DNA from: Streptoverticillium olivoreticuli subsp. olivoreticuli
GTDB taxonomy: Bacteria; Actinomycetota; Actinomycetes; Streptomycetales; Streptomycetaceae
Length of the DNA: 64,000 nucleotides
Reading direction: 5' to 3'
Assembly (NCBI RefSeq): GCF_003391135.1
Contig: NZ_CP031455.1
Coordinates: 2,751,501-2,815,500 of the forward strand
How positions within the stretch are numbered: the stretch's first letter is position 1; each line of letters opens with the position of its first letter. Below the pieces are notes generated by a model. The model was given only the letters and a program-made list of their open reading frames with translations. It was not told the DNA's origin and did no database searches. This document shows positions 51,186 through 59,713 of the stretch, piece after piece. A program made the position numbers and the translations under genes.

Positions 51186-52472
51186 ATGCCGGACATGAGT
51201 GTGGAGCCTTACTGGGAGCTGACGTTCGACAAGGACGGGGACGTGGATCCGGCCGAGCGGGACGCCCTGGTGCAGGGGGTCGCGCGGGCGGGCGTCACGG
51301 ACCTGGTGGTGTTCGCGCACGGCTGGAACAACGAGCGGTCGACGGCGACCCGGCTGTACGACCGGTTCTTCGCGCCCTTCCCCGGCCTGCTCACCGGGGC
51401 CGCGGGCGGGAAGCGCCTCGGCTACGCGGGGGTGATCTGGCCGTCGATGGACTTCCCCGACGAGCCGATCCCCCACTTCCCGTCCTCAGTGGCTGCCGCG
51501 GCCCCGCCCGGGGCCGGGCTCGATCCGGCCACCCGGGACGCGCTCGTGCGCATCCTGCCGTGCGAGGAGGCCGTGGTGGACCGGCTGTCGGAGCTGCTCG
51601 CGCAGCGGCCCGAGGACCCGGCGCGGCTGGAGGAGTTCGTCTCCACCGCCCGCGGGCTGGTCGCCGACCCGCCGCCGGGGGTGCCCGACCTGGGGCCGGG
51701 CCCGCTGCCCGCGATCCTCACGGCCGACGCGCGGACGGTGTGCGAGAGCTTCTCCGCCGCGCTGGCGAGCATGGGCGCCCTGCCGTCCGACCTGCTCGGC
51801 AGCGGCCTGAAGCGGCTGTGGCACGGGGCGTACGAACTGCTGCGGCAGCTCTCGTACTACACGATGAAGCGGCGCGCGGGCGTCGTCGGCGAGCACGGGC
51901 TCGGCCCCTTCCTCGGCCTGCTGGCCGGTTCCGGCACGGGGGTGCGGACGCATCTGGTGGGGCACAGCTTCGGCGCGCGGCTGGTGTCGTTCGCCCTGGG
52001 CGGGCTCCCGGACGGCGCCTCGCCGGTCTTCTCCGTCACGCTGCTGCAGGGGGCCTTCTCGCACTACGCGTTCGCGACGAGCCTGCCGTTCGCGAGCGAC
52101 CGGGGCGGCGCGCTGAGCGGGCTGTACGACCGGGTGAACGGGCCGTTGGTGTGCTGCTATTCGAGCCACGACACGGCGCTCGGGGTGCTGTACCCGCTCG
52201 CGTCCCTGGCCTGTGGGGACGACGACTCGGTGCTGGGCCTGGACGACACCCGCTGGGGCGCGCTGGGGCACGACGGCATGCAGTCCGTGGACGCCTGCGC
52301 CGGGCTCCCCATCGCGCGGGCGCCGGCCGGCGGGCTCCCGGCGTACGGCTGTGTGAACGTCGACGCCTCGGCGGTCGTCGCGCACGGCGGGCCGCCGTCG
52401 GGCGCGCACGGCGACATCTGCCACGAGGAGCTGGCACGCGTGGTCCTGCTGGCCGGGGGCATCACGCGCTGA
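51186..52472 (+). CDS. Putative serine alpha/beta hydrolase
   Basis: The 428-residue cytoplasmic protein shows a lipase-like nucleophile elbow LVGHSFGARLVSFAL (Ser near residue 261), oxyanion strand LVVFAHGWNNE near residue 40 and a His near the C-terminus (HEELARVV). The family is known in actinobacteria as large serine peptidase/hydrolase-like proteins of unknown function. AAGGGGG lies 8 bases before the ATG. No membrane helix. Confidence 0.78.
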   Translation: MPDMSVEPYWELTFDKDGDVDPAERDALVQGVARAGVTDLVVFAHGWNNERSTATRLYDRFFAPFPGLLTGAAGGKRLGYAGVIWPSMDFPDEPIPHFPSSVAAAAPPGAGLDPATRDALVRILPCEEAVVDRLSELLAQRPEDPARLEEFVSTARGLVADPPPGVPDLGPGPLPAILTADARTVCESFSAALASMGALPSDLLGSGLKRLWHGAYELLRQLSYYTMKRRAGVVGEHGLGPFLGLLAGSGTGVRTHLVGHSFGARLVSFALGGLPDGASPVFSVTLLQGAFSHYAFATSLPFASDRGGALSGLYDRVNGPLVCCYSSHDTALGVLYPLASLACGDDDSVLGLDDTRWGALGHDGMQSVDACAGLPIARAPAGGLPAYGCVNVDASAVVAHGGPPSGAHGDICHEELARVVLLAGGITR

Positions 52473-52616
52473 GCGCCCCGGAACCGTACGCGCCCGAACA
52501 GGGCGTCCGCCGCGCGGAGGTCGCGGATCCGCCACCTCCGCGCAATCTCCCACCCGCCCCACATCTGTGCACGACTTCGGGGTAGCAGAGCGGAGTCGGC
52601 GGCGTGGCACGTCCCG

Positions 52617-53300
52617 ATGGATCCGAATCGCGACGCGTTACGTCCCTTCCATGTCGATCCGAGTCCGCGCAGTCGGAGGTGGGATGCAGTGGCCGGTTTC
52701 AGAGCACTCGCACGAGAGGTGCGCAATCCACGGAACTCCATCGCTTTGCGACGGACCTCCCTGCGCAAATGTCTCGAACGCTTCGCCCCCTACGGGCACC
52801 GGGCGACCTGGCACCACCTGTGCGCCCTGGCGGGGCTCGACCCCGAGGACCGCGCCCCCGATCCGGCCCGGCTGATCGCGGCGCTGACCGAACTGGAGGA
52901 GGCCCGCGCGGTCTGGCTGGCCCATGAGGCGTCCTTCGCCGACCGCCGCAAGCGCGAGAAGCACGACGGCATCCGCCAGCCCTGCGGGGTGGACGACTGG
53001 CACCGCAACACCTGGGGCGGCTGTGACGTCGTGCCCTGTGTGAGCCCCATGGTGTATCCCGCCCCGCGGCTCGCCGACGTCCTGCGCCGGGTGATCGCCG
53101 CGATGGAGACCGGACCCGGGGACGCCTGCCCGGTGTGCCGCCAGGAGCAGCTCGAATGGCGCTCCGACCTGGAGCGTTACCCCTCGGAAGGGCCCGTCTG
53201 CACGGACTGCGGCATCGTGGTGCCGGTGCCCGTGCTCACCGCCGGGGCGCTGGCGGCCGCGCGGCGCCGTACGTTCGAGGACCGGTACGCGGTGGTGTGA
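52617..53300 (+). CDS. Hypothetical protein with a zinc-ribbon-like C-terminus
   Basis: The 227-residue protein is not recognised. The C-terminal part has CPVC (near 172) and CTDCG (near 195) spaced for one zinc, and two Cys in GGCDVVPCV. The N-terminal half is helical and Arg-rich. The ribosome site is weak, so the start is uncertain. It lies between two unrelated same-strand genes. A nucleic-acid or metal-binding role is possible. Confidence 0.62.
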   Translation: MDPNRDALRPFHVDPSPRSRRWDAVAGFRALAREVRNPRNSIALRRTSLRKCLERFAPYGHRATWHHLCALAGLDPEDRAPDPARLIAALTELEEARAVWLAHEASFADRRKREKHDGIRQPCGVDDWHRNTWGGCDVVPCVSPMVYPAPRLADVLRRVIAAMETGPGDACPVCRQEQLEWRSDLERYPSEGPVCTDCGIVVPVPVLTAGALAAARRRTFEDRYAVV

Positions 53301-53391
53301 CCGCGCGGAGCAGGAGGTGGTGACCGCCGGCCGTCCGTGGTGCGAGGATGCGGCGCACACGGCTTTTCCGGGCGACGAGAAGGCGGACGGC

Positions 53392-54834
53392 ATGGCGCAG
53401 CTGCACGATCTGACCGCGTTGGAGCAGGGTGCGGCGGTACGGGCGGGACAGGTCTCGCCCGTCGAGCTGACCGAGCACTACCTGGAGCGCGTCGACCGGC
53501 TGGACGCGTCGGTGGGGGCGTTCATCACGGTCACCCCGGAGATCGCCCGGAAACAGGCGGCCGACGCCGAGAGCGAGGCGGCGGCCGCCCGCCGCGAGGG
53601 GCGCGCGCTGTCCCCGCTGCACGGGGTGCCGGTGCCGGTGAAGGACCTCAACTTCGTCGCGGGCGTGCGGTGCACGCTGGGGTCGGCGACGCTGACGGAC
53701 CACATACCGGCCGTGGACGACCACGTGGTGACGCGGCTGCGCGCGGCGGGGACGATCCTGCTGGGGAAGACCAACACCCCGGAGTTCGGCCTGCCGTCCC
53801 ACACGGAGAACGACATCGCGCCGCCCGCCCGCACCCCGTGGGACCTCACCCGGTCCGCGGGCGGCTCCAGCGGCGGTGCGGCCGCCGCGGTGGCGGCCGG
53901 GCTCGCGCCGCTCGCGCACGCCAGTGACGGCGGCGGCTCGATCCGCATCCCGGCGTCGGTGTGCGGGCTCTTCGGCATCAAGCCGAGCCGCGGCAGGGTG
54001 AGTTCCGGCCCCGTGCTGCACGACGTCACCGGGCTCGCCACCTCCGGGCCGCTGGCCCGCACCGTCGCCGACGCGGCGGCGCTCCTCGACGTGCTCGCGG
54101 GCCCGGAGCCGGGCGACCCGTACGGCGTGCCCCCGCTGCCGGCGGGCGAGACCTTCGCCGACCACGCGCGGCGCGCCCCGCGGCCGCTGCGGGTGGTGCA
54201 ACTGGCGGGACCCCCGGTGCCGGGCGTGGAGGTGCACCCCGACTGCCGCGCCGCGGCGGACGAGGCCGCCGCCCTGCTGAGGGATCTCGGCCACGAGGTC
54301 GAGGAGCTGTCCCTGCCCGCCGACCCGGCGCTCGCCGAGGCGTTCACGCGCGTGTGGGGGGTGCTGGCGGCGGTCCAGCCCGTACCGGACGCCCGCGCCC
54401 ACCTGCTCACGCCGCTCACCCGGCATCTGCGCGAGCGCGGCGAACAGGTCGGCGGGCCGGAGCTGGCGCGGGCCCTGTACGCGCTGCGCAAGTTCACCCA
54501 GCTGGTGGCCGACGGCCTCCAGACACCGGGCACCGGCTACGACGTGATCCTCACCCCGACGCTCGCCCGGCCGCCGTTGCCGGTGGGGGCGCTGCGCAAC
54601 GACGACGACCCGGCGGCGGAGTTCGCGAGCCTGGTCCCCTTCACGCCCTTCACCCCGCTGTGCAACGCGACCGGGCAGCCCGCGGTGAGCGTGCCGCTGC
54701 ACTGGACCGCGCAGGGCCTGCCGATCGGCATCCAGCTCGCGGGCCGGTACGGGGACGAGGCGACGCTGATCTCGCTGTCGGCACAGCTGGAGTCGGCCAA
54801 GCCGTGGGCTGCGCGGCGACCTCCGATGTGGTGA
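53392..54834 (+). CDS. Amidase (amidase signature family)
   Basis: This 480-residue hydrolase carries the complete Ser-cisSer-Lys triad: Lys in VPVPVKDLNF (near 84), cis-Ser in RSAGGSSGGAAAAVAAG (near 159) and Ser in ASDGGGSIRIPAS (near 183). The family cleaves carboxamides; the length is typical. ATG at 53392 fits the family start (HDLTALEQ). No signal peptide. The substrate is unknown. Confidence 0.92.
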   Translation: MAQLHDLTALEQGAAVRAGQVSPVELTEHYLERVDRLDASVGAFITVTPEIARKQAADAESEAAAARREGRALSPLHGVPVPVKDLNFVAGVRCTLGSATLTDHIPAVDDHVVTRLRAAGTILLGKTNTPEFGLPSHTENDIAPPARTPWDLTRSAGGSSGGAAAAVAAGLAPLAHASDGGGSIRIPASVCGLFGIKPSRGRVSSGPVLHDVTGLATSGPLARTVADAAALLDVLAGPEPGDPYGVPPLPAGETFADHARRAPRPLRVVQLAGPPVPGVEVHPDCRAAADEAAALLRDLGHEVEELSLPADPALAEAFTRVWGVLAAVQPVPDARAHLLTPLTRHLRERGEQVGGPELARALYALRKFTQLVADGLQTPGTGYDVILTPTLARPPLPVGALRNDDDPAAEFASLVPFTPFTPLCNATGQPAVSVPLHWTAQGLPIGIQLAGRYGDEATLISLSAQLESAKPWAARRPPMW

Positions 54835-54896
54835 CCCGGGGCTTCTGGGGGCAAGCCCCCAGACCCCCTGCCGCGGCTCCGCCGCGTGTCCTCAAA

Positions 54897-54927
54897 CTCC
54901 CCCAGCTACTGCTGGGAGGTGCCCCCA
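54897..54927. repeat. Interspersed repeat family B, copy 1
   Basis: A 31-base unit (CTCCCCCAGCTACTGCTGGG plus AGGTGCCCCCA) with an internal CCCAGC/GCTGGG hairpin. It is 30/31 identical to 59353-59383 (one T/C difference in the loop). It lies between the amidase and SoxR, next to a degenerate family A remnant. Confidence 0.75.
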
Positions 54928-54937
54928 CGGGCTTGAT

Positions 54938-55483
54938 TCAGCTGAAGTTGGGTGCGCAATCCGGCCCGTCCGGGGTCCGGGGCGGAGCCCCGGCCGCGGG
55001 CCGACCGCCCTGGCTGTCCGACGGGCCCCGGCCCTCCACCAGCAGGCGGGAACCGCTGCCGAGCCTTCCTATGGCGTCGTCCGGGTTGGAGAGCACACAG
55101 CTCTTCAGCGAGAGGCACCCGCACCCGATGCAGTCGTCCAGGTGGTCCCGCAACCGGCCGAGCTGCTCGATCCGCCGGTCGAGCTCCTCACGCCACAGCT
55201 CCGAAAGCCGCGCCCAGTCCTCCCGGTTGGGGGTGCGCCCGTCGGGCAGCCCGTCGAGCGCGTCACGGATGGTGGCGAGCGGGATGCCGACGCGCTGCGC
55301 GGCCCGGATGAAGGCGACGCGGCGCAGCGCGTCACGGTCGTAGCGCCGTTGGTTGCCCGCGGTCCGGCGGCTGCTGATCAGGCCCTTGGTCTCGTAGAAG
55401 TGCAGCGCGGAGACGGCCGCGCCGCTGCGCGCGGACAGCTGTCCGACGGTGAGTTCATGGACCTCGAAAGGAATCTGCGGCAC
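54938..55483 (-). CDS. soxR: SoxR redox-sensing MerR-family regulator
   Basis: The 181-residue regulator has an N-terminal MerR helix-turn-helix ([35 protein letters not shown]), a coiled dimerisation helix and the iron-sulphur motif [12 protein letters not shown], the CxxCxCx5C of the redox [2Fe-2S] cluster. In Streptomyces SoxR responds to redox-active antibiotics. It starts at GTG 55483. The last 25-30 residues ([13 protein letters not shown] end) run into intergenic repeat-like DNA, so the tail is probably not conserved. Divergent from the MaoC gene. Confidence 0.93.
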   Translation of the reverse strand: MPQIPFEVHELTVGQLSARSGAAVSALHFYETKGLISSRRTAGNQRRYDRDALRRVAFIRAAQRVGIPLATIRDALDGLPDGRTPNREDWARLSELWREELDRRIEQLGRLRDHLDDCIGCGCLSLKSCVLSNPDDAIGRLGSGSRLLVEGRGPSDSQGGRPAAGAPPRTPDGPDCAPNFS

Positions 55484-55511
55484 GCGTCCGACCTTACGTC
55501 AGCGGTGGGCG

Positions 55512-55540
55512 TTGACATCGTGACGAGGGCCGAACATTCT
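55512..55540 (+). promoter_or_regulatory. Candidate promoter of the MaoC-like gene
   Basis: TTGACA (55512-55517), 17 bases, CATTCT (55535-55540). Transcription would start near 55547, within the AAGCGCTT operator. Confidence 0.5.
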
Positions 55541-55552
55541 GAGCAAGCGCTT
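55539..55552 (-). promoter_or_regulatory. Shared AAGCGCTT operator, copy 1
   Basis: On the minus strand AAGCGCTTGCTCAG, identical over 14 bases to 59632-59645 in front of a TetR gene. Here it covers the predicted start of the MaoC transcript. Confidence 0.55.
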
Positions 55553-55584
55553 GGAAACAATGGTCGTGCACGGGAGGCAGCGGC

Positions 55585-56046
55585 ATGGCGGAACCCCGGA
55601 TCTTCTCCTCGTCCGACGAGCTGCGGGCGGCGGTCGGCGAGGAGCTCGGCCCGAGCGACTGGCTGGAGGTGGACCAGAAGCGGATCGACCTCTTCGCGGC
55701 GGCGACCGGGGACCACCAGTGGATCCACGTGGACCCGGAGCGCGCGGCGGCGGGCCCGTTCGGCACGACGATCGCGCACGGCTATCTCACGCTCTCCCTG
55801 CTGCCGTCCCTGGTGCCGCTCCTGATGCGGATCTCGCCCGTGCGGATGGGCGTCAACTACGGGCTGAACAGGGTCCGTTTCCCCGCTCCCGTGCCGGTCG
55901 GCTCGCGGCTGCGCGCGCGGGCGGTGATCACCGGGGTGTCCGAGGTCGAGGGCGGCGTCCAGCTGACGACGGCGGTGACGGTCGAGCGCGAGGGCGGCGA
56001 CAAGCCGGTGTGCGTGGCGGAGTCGGTGAGCCGCTTCACGTGGTGA
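55585..56046 (+). CDS. MaoC family dehydratase
   Basis: The 153-residue hot-dog fold protein has the hydratase-2 motif FAAATGDHQWIHVDPERAAA with catalytic Asp and His (near 35-40) and GTTIAHGYLTLSLLPSLVP. It is the size of single-domain (R)-specific enoyl-CoA hydratases. The ATG follows GGGAGGCAGCGGC. It lies alone behind a promoter with a TetR-like operator, which fits induction by an acyl-CoA-related ligand. Confidence 0.92.
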   Translation: MAEPRIFSSSDELRAAVGEELGPSDWLEVDQKRIDLFAAATGDHQWIHVDPERAAAGPFGTTIAHGYLTLSLLPSLVPLLMRISPVRMGVNYGLNRVRFPAPVPVGSRLRARAVITGVSEVEGGVQLTTAVTVEREGGDKPVCVAESVSRFTW

Positions 56047-56107
56047 GGGGCCGTCCGGGGGCCTCTGGTGCCCCGAATCCCGCGGCGTTAGGTTGAGGTC
56101 GGACGGC

Positions 56108-56127
56108 GACGTTCCGTACGGAACGTC
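56108..56127. promoter_or_regulatory. Perfect 20-bp palindrome upstream of the aldehyde dehydrogenase
   Basis: GACGTTCCGTACGGAACGTC, a perfect 10+10 palindrome, ends 30 bp before the GTG start. It is likely an operator for a dimeric or tetrameric repressor, different in sequence from the AAGCGCTT sites. Confidence 0.6.
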
Positions 56128-56156
56128 AAGGCACCGACACCGCAGGGAGATGGCCC

Positions 56157-57575
56157 GTGATCGCGCACGACGGTATGTACATCGGTGGCAGCTGGCGGCC
56201 CGCCGTCGGGACCGGCACCATCGAGGTCGTCAACCCCGCGGACGAGCAGGTCGTCGCCAGTGTGCCCGCGGGTTCCGCCGAGGACGTCGACGCCGCGGTC
56301 GCCGCCGCCCGCGCCGCCCTGCCCGGCTGGGCCGCCACCCCGCCCGCGCTGCGGGGCGAGCGCATCGCCGCGCTGCGCGACCAGCTCGCCGCCCGGCAGG
56401 ACGAGATCGCCGCGACGGTCACCACCGAGCTCGGTTCGCCGATCGGCTTCGCCACGCGGGTGCACGCCGGGGTGCCCGTCGCCGTCGCCGGGTCGTACGC
56501 GGAACTCGCCGCCACGTACGCCTTCGAGGAGCGGATCGGCAATTCCACGGTCCTCCACGAGCCGGTCGGCGTCGTCGGCGCGATCACGCCGTGGAACTAC
56601 CCGCTGCACCAGATCGTCAACAAGGTGGCCCCCGCGCTCGCGGCGGGCTGCACGATCGTCCTGAAGCCCGCCGAGGACACGCCGCTCACCGCCCAGCTGT
56701 TCGCGGAGTGCGTGGCCGCGGCGGAGATTCCGGCGGGCGTCTTCAACCTCGTCACCGGCCTCGGCCCGGTCGCGGGTCAGGCGCTCGCCGAGCACCCCGG
56801 CGTCGACCTGGTCTCCTTCACCGGCTCCACCGCCGTCGGCAGGCGGATCGGCGCGATCGCGGGCGCGGGCGTCAAGCGCGTCGCCCTCGAACTGGGCGGC
56901 AAGTCGGCGAACGTCGTCCTCCCCGGCGCCGATCTGGAGAAGGCCGTCGCCGCCAATGTCGCCGACGTGTGCCGCAACGCCGGGCAGTCCTGCAACGCCC
57001 TGACCCGGCTGCTCGTCCACGCCGACCGTTACGAGGAGGCCGTCTCCCTCGCGGCCGCCGCCGTCGCCGCGTTCGTGCCCGGCGACCCGACCGACCCCGC
57101 GGTCCGCGTCGGCCCGGTCGTCAACGCCAAGCAGCACGCCCGCGTCCGCGGCTACATCGACAAGGGCGTCGAGGAGGGCGCCCGGCTCGTCGCCGGCGGC
57201 TCCCACGCGCCGGAGGGCCGGGACAAGGGCTACTTCGTCCGCCCGACGGTCTTCGCGGACGTCACCCCGGAGATGACGATCGCCCGGGAGGAGATCTTCG
57301 GCCCGGTGCTCTCGCTCCTCAAGTACGAGGACGAGGACGAGGCCCTGCGGATCGCCAACGGCACGGAGTACGGGCTCGCGGCGGCCGTCTGGGCGGCGGA
57401 CGAGGAGCAGGCCGCGGCGTTCGCGCGCCGCCTGGAGGCGGGGCAGGTCGAGATCAACGGCGGCCGCTTCAACATCCTGGCGCCGTTCGGCGGCTACAAG
57501 CAGTCGGGTGTCGGCCGCGAGCTGGGCGCGCACGGCCTGGCGGAATACCTCCAGACGAAGTCCCTCCAGTTCTGA
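56157..57575 (+). CDS. Aldehyde dehydrogenase family protein
   Basis: This 472-residue NAD(P)-dependent enzyme shows VVGAITPWNYPLHQIVNK, FTGSTAVGRRIG, catalytic Glu in VALELGGKSANVV and catalytic Cys in RNAGQSCNALTRL. Length and motifs are complete. GTG start with GGGAG 9 bases upstream. Followed at 61 bp by a zinc alcohol dehydrogenase, so alcohol-to-acid oxidation in two steps is likely. Confidence 0.94.
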   Translation: MIAHDGMYIGGSWRPAVGTGTIEVVNPADEQVVASVPAGSAEDVDAAVAAARAALPGWAATPPALRGERIAALRDQLAARQDEIAATVTTELGSPIGFATRVHAGVPVAVAGSYAELAATYAFEERIGNSTVLHEPVGVVGAITPWNYPLHQIVNKVAPALAAGCTIVLKPAEDTPLTAQLFAECVAAAEIPAGVFNLVTGLGPVAGQALAEHPGVDLVSFTGSTAVGRRIGAIAGAGVKRVALELGGKSANVVLPGADLEKAVAANVADVCRNAGQSCNALTRLLVHADRYEEAVSLAAAAVAAFVPGDPTDPAVRVGPVVNAKQHARVRGYIDKGVEEGARLVAGGSHAPEGRDKGYFVRPTVFADVTPEMTIAREEIFGPVLSLLKYEDEDEALRIANGTEYGLAAAVWAADEEQAAAFARRLEAGQVEINGGRFNILAPFGGYKQSGVGRELGAHGLAEYLQTKSLQF

Positions 57576-57636
57576 CCCTGCCGGGGCGCCCCGCCGGTTC
57601 CGCCGCGACTCGTACCACCGAGAGGAAACCCGAACC

Positions 57637-58728
57637 ATGGTCCGCGCCGCCGTCCTCCACTCCACCGGCACTCCCCTGCGCATAGCCGAGATCGACCTCC
57701 CCGCCCCATCCCAAGGGCAGGTGCGGATCAAGCTCGCCGCCGCCGGCGTCTGCCACTCCGACCTGTCCCTCTCCAACGGCACGCTCCGCCAGCCCGTCCC
57801 CGCCGTGCTCGGGCACGAGGGAGCCGGCACGGTCAGCGCCGTCGGCGAGGGCGTCACGCACGTGAAGCCCGGTGACAGAGTGGTGCTCAACTGGGCTCCC
57901 TCCTGCGGCAGCTGCCACTTCTGCGGGCTCGGCGAGCCCTGGCTGTGCGCGGGCGCCGGCGCGGCGGCCACCGTTCCGTACGCCACGCTCGCCGAGGACG
58001 GCACCGCGCTCCACCCGGGCCTCGGCACCGCCGTCTTCGCGGAGGAGACGGTCGTCCGGGCGAGCGCCGCCCTCCCCCTGCCGGAGGGCGTGCCGCTGGC
58101 GGAGGCGGCGCTGCTGGGCTGCGCGGTGCTCACCGGCCACGGCGCGGTGCACCACTCGGCACGGGTCCGCGCCGGGGAGTCCGTCACCGTCCACGGCATC
58201 GGCGGGGTGGGCCTGGCAGCCCTGCAGTCGGCGCGGATCGCCGGTGCGGGGACGATCGTGGCGGTCGACGTGTCCCCGGAGAAGGAGCAGCTGGCGCGCG
58301 CCGCCGGTGCCACGGACTTCCTCGTCGCCGGCGACGGCACCGCGAAGCGGATCCGTGAACTCACCGGCGGCCACGGCGCCGACGTGGCCATCGAGTGCGC
58401 GGGCCGCGCCGAGGCGATCCGTACGGCCTGGTCGTCCACGCGCAGGGGCGGCCGCACCACGGTCGTGGGCATCGGCGGCAAGGACCAGCGGGTGACGTTC
58501 ACGGCCCTGGAGCTCTTCCACTTCGGCCGTACGCTGTCGGGTTGCGTCTACGGCAACAGCGACCCGGCGGAGGATCTCCCGGTGATCGCCGGGCATGTGC
58601 GCGCCGGGCGGTTCGACCTGTCCGCGATGGTCACCGACCGCATCGGCCTGGACGGCATCCCGGAGGCGTTCGACGCGATGCTGGCGGGGCGGGGCGGCCG
58701 GTCGCTGGTGGTCTTCCCGGAAGGGTGA
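57637..58728 (+). CDS. Zinc-dependent alcohol dehydrogenase
   Basis: The 363-residue class III-like medium-chain dehydrogenase has catalytic zinc ligands in GVCHSDLSLSNG and VLGHEGAGTV and four structural-zinc Cys in CGSCHFCGLGEPWLC. The Rossmann motif is VHGIGGVGLAALQSARIAGA. GAGAGGAAA lies upstream of the ATG. It is probably co-transcribed with the aldehyde dehydrogenase. Substrate unknown; relatives act on aryl and short alcohols. Confidence 0.92.
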   Translation: MVRAAVLHSTGTPLRIAEIDLPAPSQGQVRIKLAAAGVCHSDLSLSNGTLRQPVPAVLGHEGAGTVSAVGEGVTHVKPGDRVVLNWAPSCGSCHFCGLGEPWLCAGAGAAATVPYATLAEDGTALHPGLGTAVFAEETVVRASAALPLPEGVPLAEAALLGCAVLTGHGAVHHSARVRAGESVTVHGIGGVGLAALQSARIAGAGTIVAVDVSPEKEQLARAAGATDFLVAGDGTAKRIRELTGGHGADVAIECAGRAEAIRTAWSSTRRGGRTTVVGIGGKDQRVTFTALELFHFGRTLSGCVYGNSDPAEDLPVIAGHVRAGRFDLSAMVTDRIGLDGIPEAFDAMLAGRGGRSLVVFPEG

Positions 58729-58745
58729 ACAGGGGGCGCGCCGCC

Positions 58746-59264
58746 TCACGCATCGTCGCGCACCGGGAGATGGATCAGCAGGAGCACCAGGCCCGCCACG
58801 ACGAAATTGCGCTCGGCGGCCTGGAGCCCGTTCCACTTGGCGGACTGCCACATGGCGAACCACTCGCCGCCGATCGCGATGAAGCCCATCCCGAAGAGCA
58901 GCAGGATCATCACGAGCCCCACGGTGGTGACGCGCCGGGCGGCCCTGCGCGCCGCCGGGCCGCGCACCCAGAGCGCGGTGCCGGTGATCAGCACGAGGGC
59001 GGCGACGGTCTCCCAGACGATGATGGCGACATAGGCGATGTCCTGCAGGGCGTGGTCGGTGATCGCCCGCCACATGAGGTCGTCGTCCTTGAACGTCGTG
59101 TCCATCGCCAGGACGTGCCGGACGAACTCCCGGTTGGTGCCGAAGTCGGTGATGTTGCCGAAGGCGACGAGTGCCGTGTACAACGCCACGGTCGCGGTCA
59201 GCGCGAGCCCGACGACCTGAAGCGTGCCGATGCGCTGCGCCTGCCTTTGCCATTTGCTCGCCAT
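58746..59264 (-). CDS. DUF2165 family membrane protein
   Basis: The 172-residue protein has four predicted membrane helices (about 15-38, 75-97, 112-132, 150-165). The sequence ends with WFAMWQSAKWNGLQAAERNF and LVLLLIHLPV, characteristic of DUF2165. The N-terminus MASKWQRQAQR is cytoplasmic. Convergent with the alcohol dehydrogenase (17-bp gap). No function established. Confidence 0.85.
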   Translation of the reverse strand: MASKWQRQAQRIGTLQVVGLALTATVALYTALVAFGNITDFGTNREFVRHVLAMDTTFKDDDLMWRAITDHALQDIAYVAIIVWETVAALVLITGTALWVRGPAARRAARRVTTVGLVMILLLFGMGFIAIGGEWFAMWQSAKWNGLQAAERNFVVAGLVLLLIHLPVRDDA

Positions 59265-59352
59265 GTGAGTCTCCCGCCCTCGCGCGCGCCTGCCCCTGCG
59301 GGATGCATGCCCGTGTCGTGGGCGGTATACGCGAACAGTGCGGGTGTGTTGC

Positions 59353-59383
59353 CTCCCCCAGCTACCGCTGGGAGGTGCCCCCA
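59353..59383. repeat. Interspersed repeat family B, copy 2
   Basis: 31-base unit beginning CTCCCCCAGCTACCGCTGGG; differs at one base from 54897-54927. Confidence 0.75.
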
Positions 59384-59408
59384 GCGGCGGGAGCGCCCTG
59401 CGGGCGCG

Positions 59409-59478
59409 TCCTCAATCGCCGGACGGGCTGATTTCGTTGGCTACGGTCCGCGAAATCAGCCCGTCCGGCGTTTGAGGA
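59409..59478. repeat. Long hairpin of repeat family A
   Basis: Arms of 28 bp (59409-59436 and 59451-59478) with one mismatch and a 14-base loop. The arms contain CGCCGGACGGGCTGATTTCG. It lies in a divergent spacer, so a terminator role is not obvious here. Confidence 0.75.
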
Positions 59479-59631
59479 CAAGCGGCGCAGCCGCTTCGGG
59501 GGTCTGGGGGGCTTCCCCCGGTTTCGGGAAGGGGCGGGGATGGGGAAGAAGCCCGCCGGGCCGCACGCGAACGAGGGTCCGGGGCCGGGCCCGGCAACGG
59601 CGGGGAGTGGGAGTCGCCCAGGCCACAGCCT

Positions 59632-59645
59632 AAGCGCTTGCTCAG
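59632..59645 (+). promoter_or_regulatory. Shared AAGCGCTT operator, copy 2
   Basis: AAGCGCTTGCTCAG, 69 bp before the TetR gene start; identical to the minus strand at 55539-55552. Autoregulation is inferred. Confidence 0.55.
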
Positions 59646-59713
59646 CCCCAAGGGTATGGTGTTCGTCTCGCCGACGGGCAGTCCGCGGCGCAGCCGAAGA
59701 GCGGGGGCTCGGG

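Larger units (their letters stand above)
59265..59713. other. Repeat-rich divergent intergenic region
   Basis: A 449-bp spacer with no gene supported. It contains a family B repeat (59353-59383), a long family A hairpin (59409-59478), several GC-rich short tandem motifs and the TetR operator copy at 59632-59645. Confidence 0.65.
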
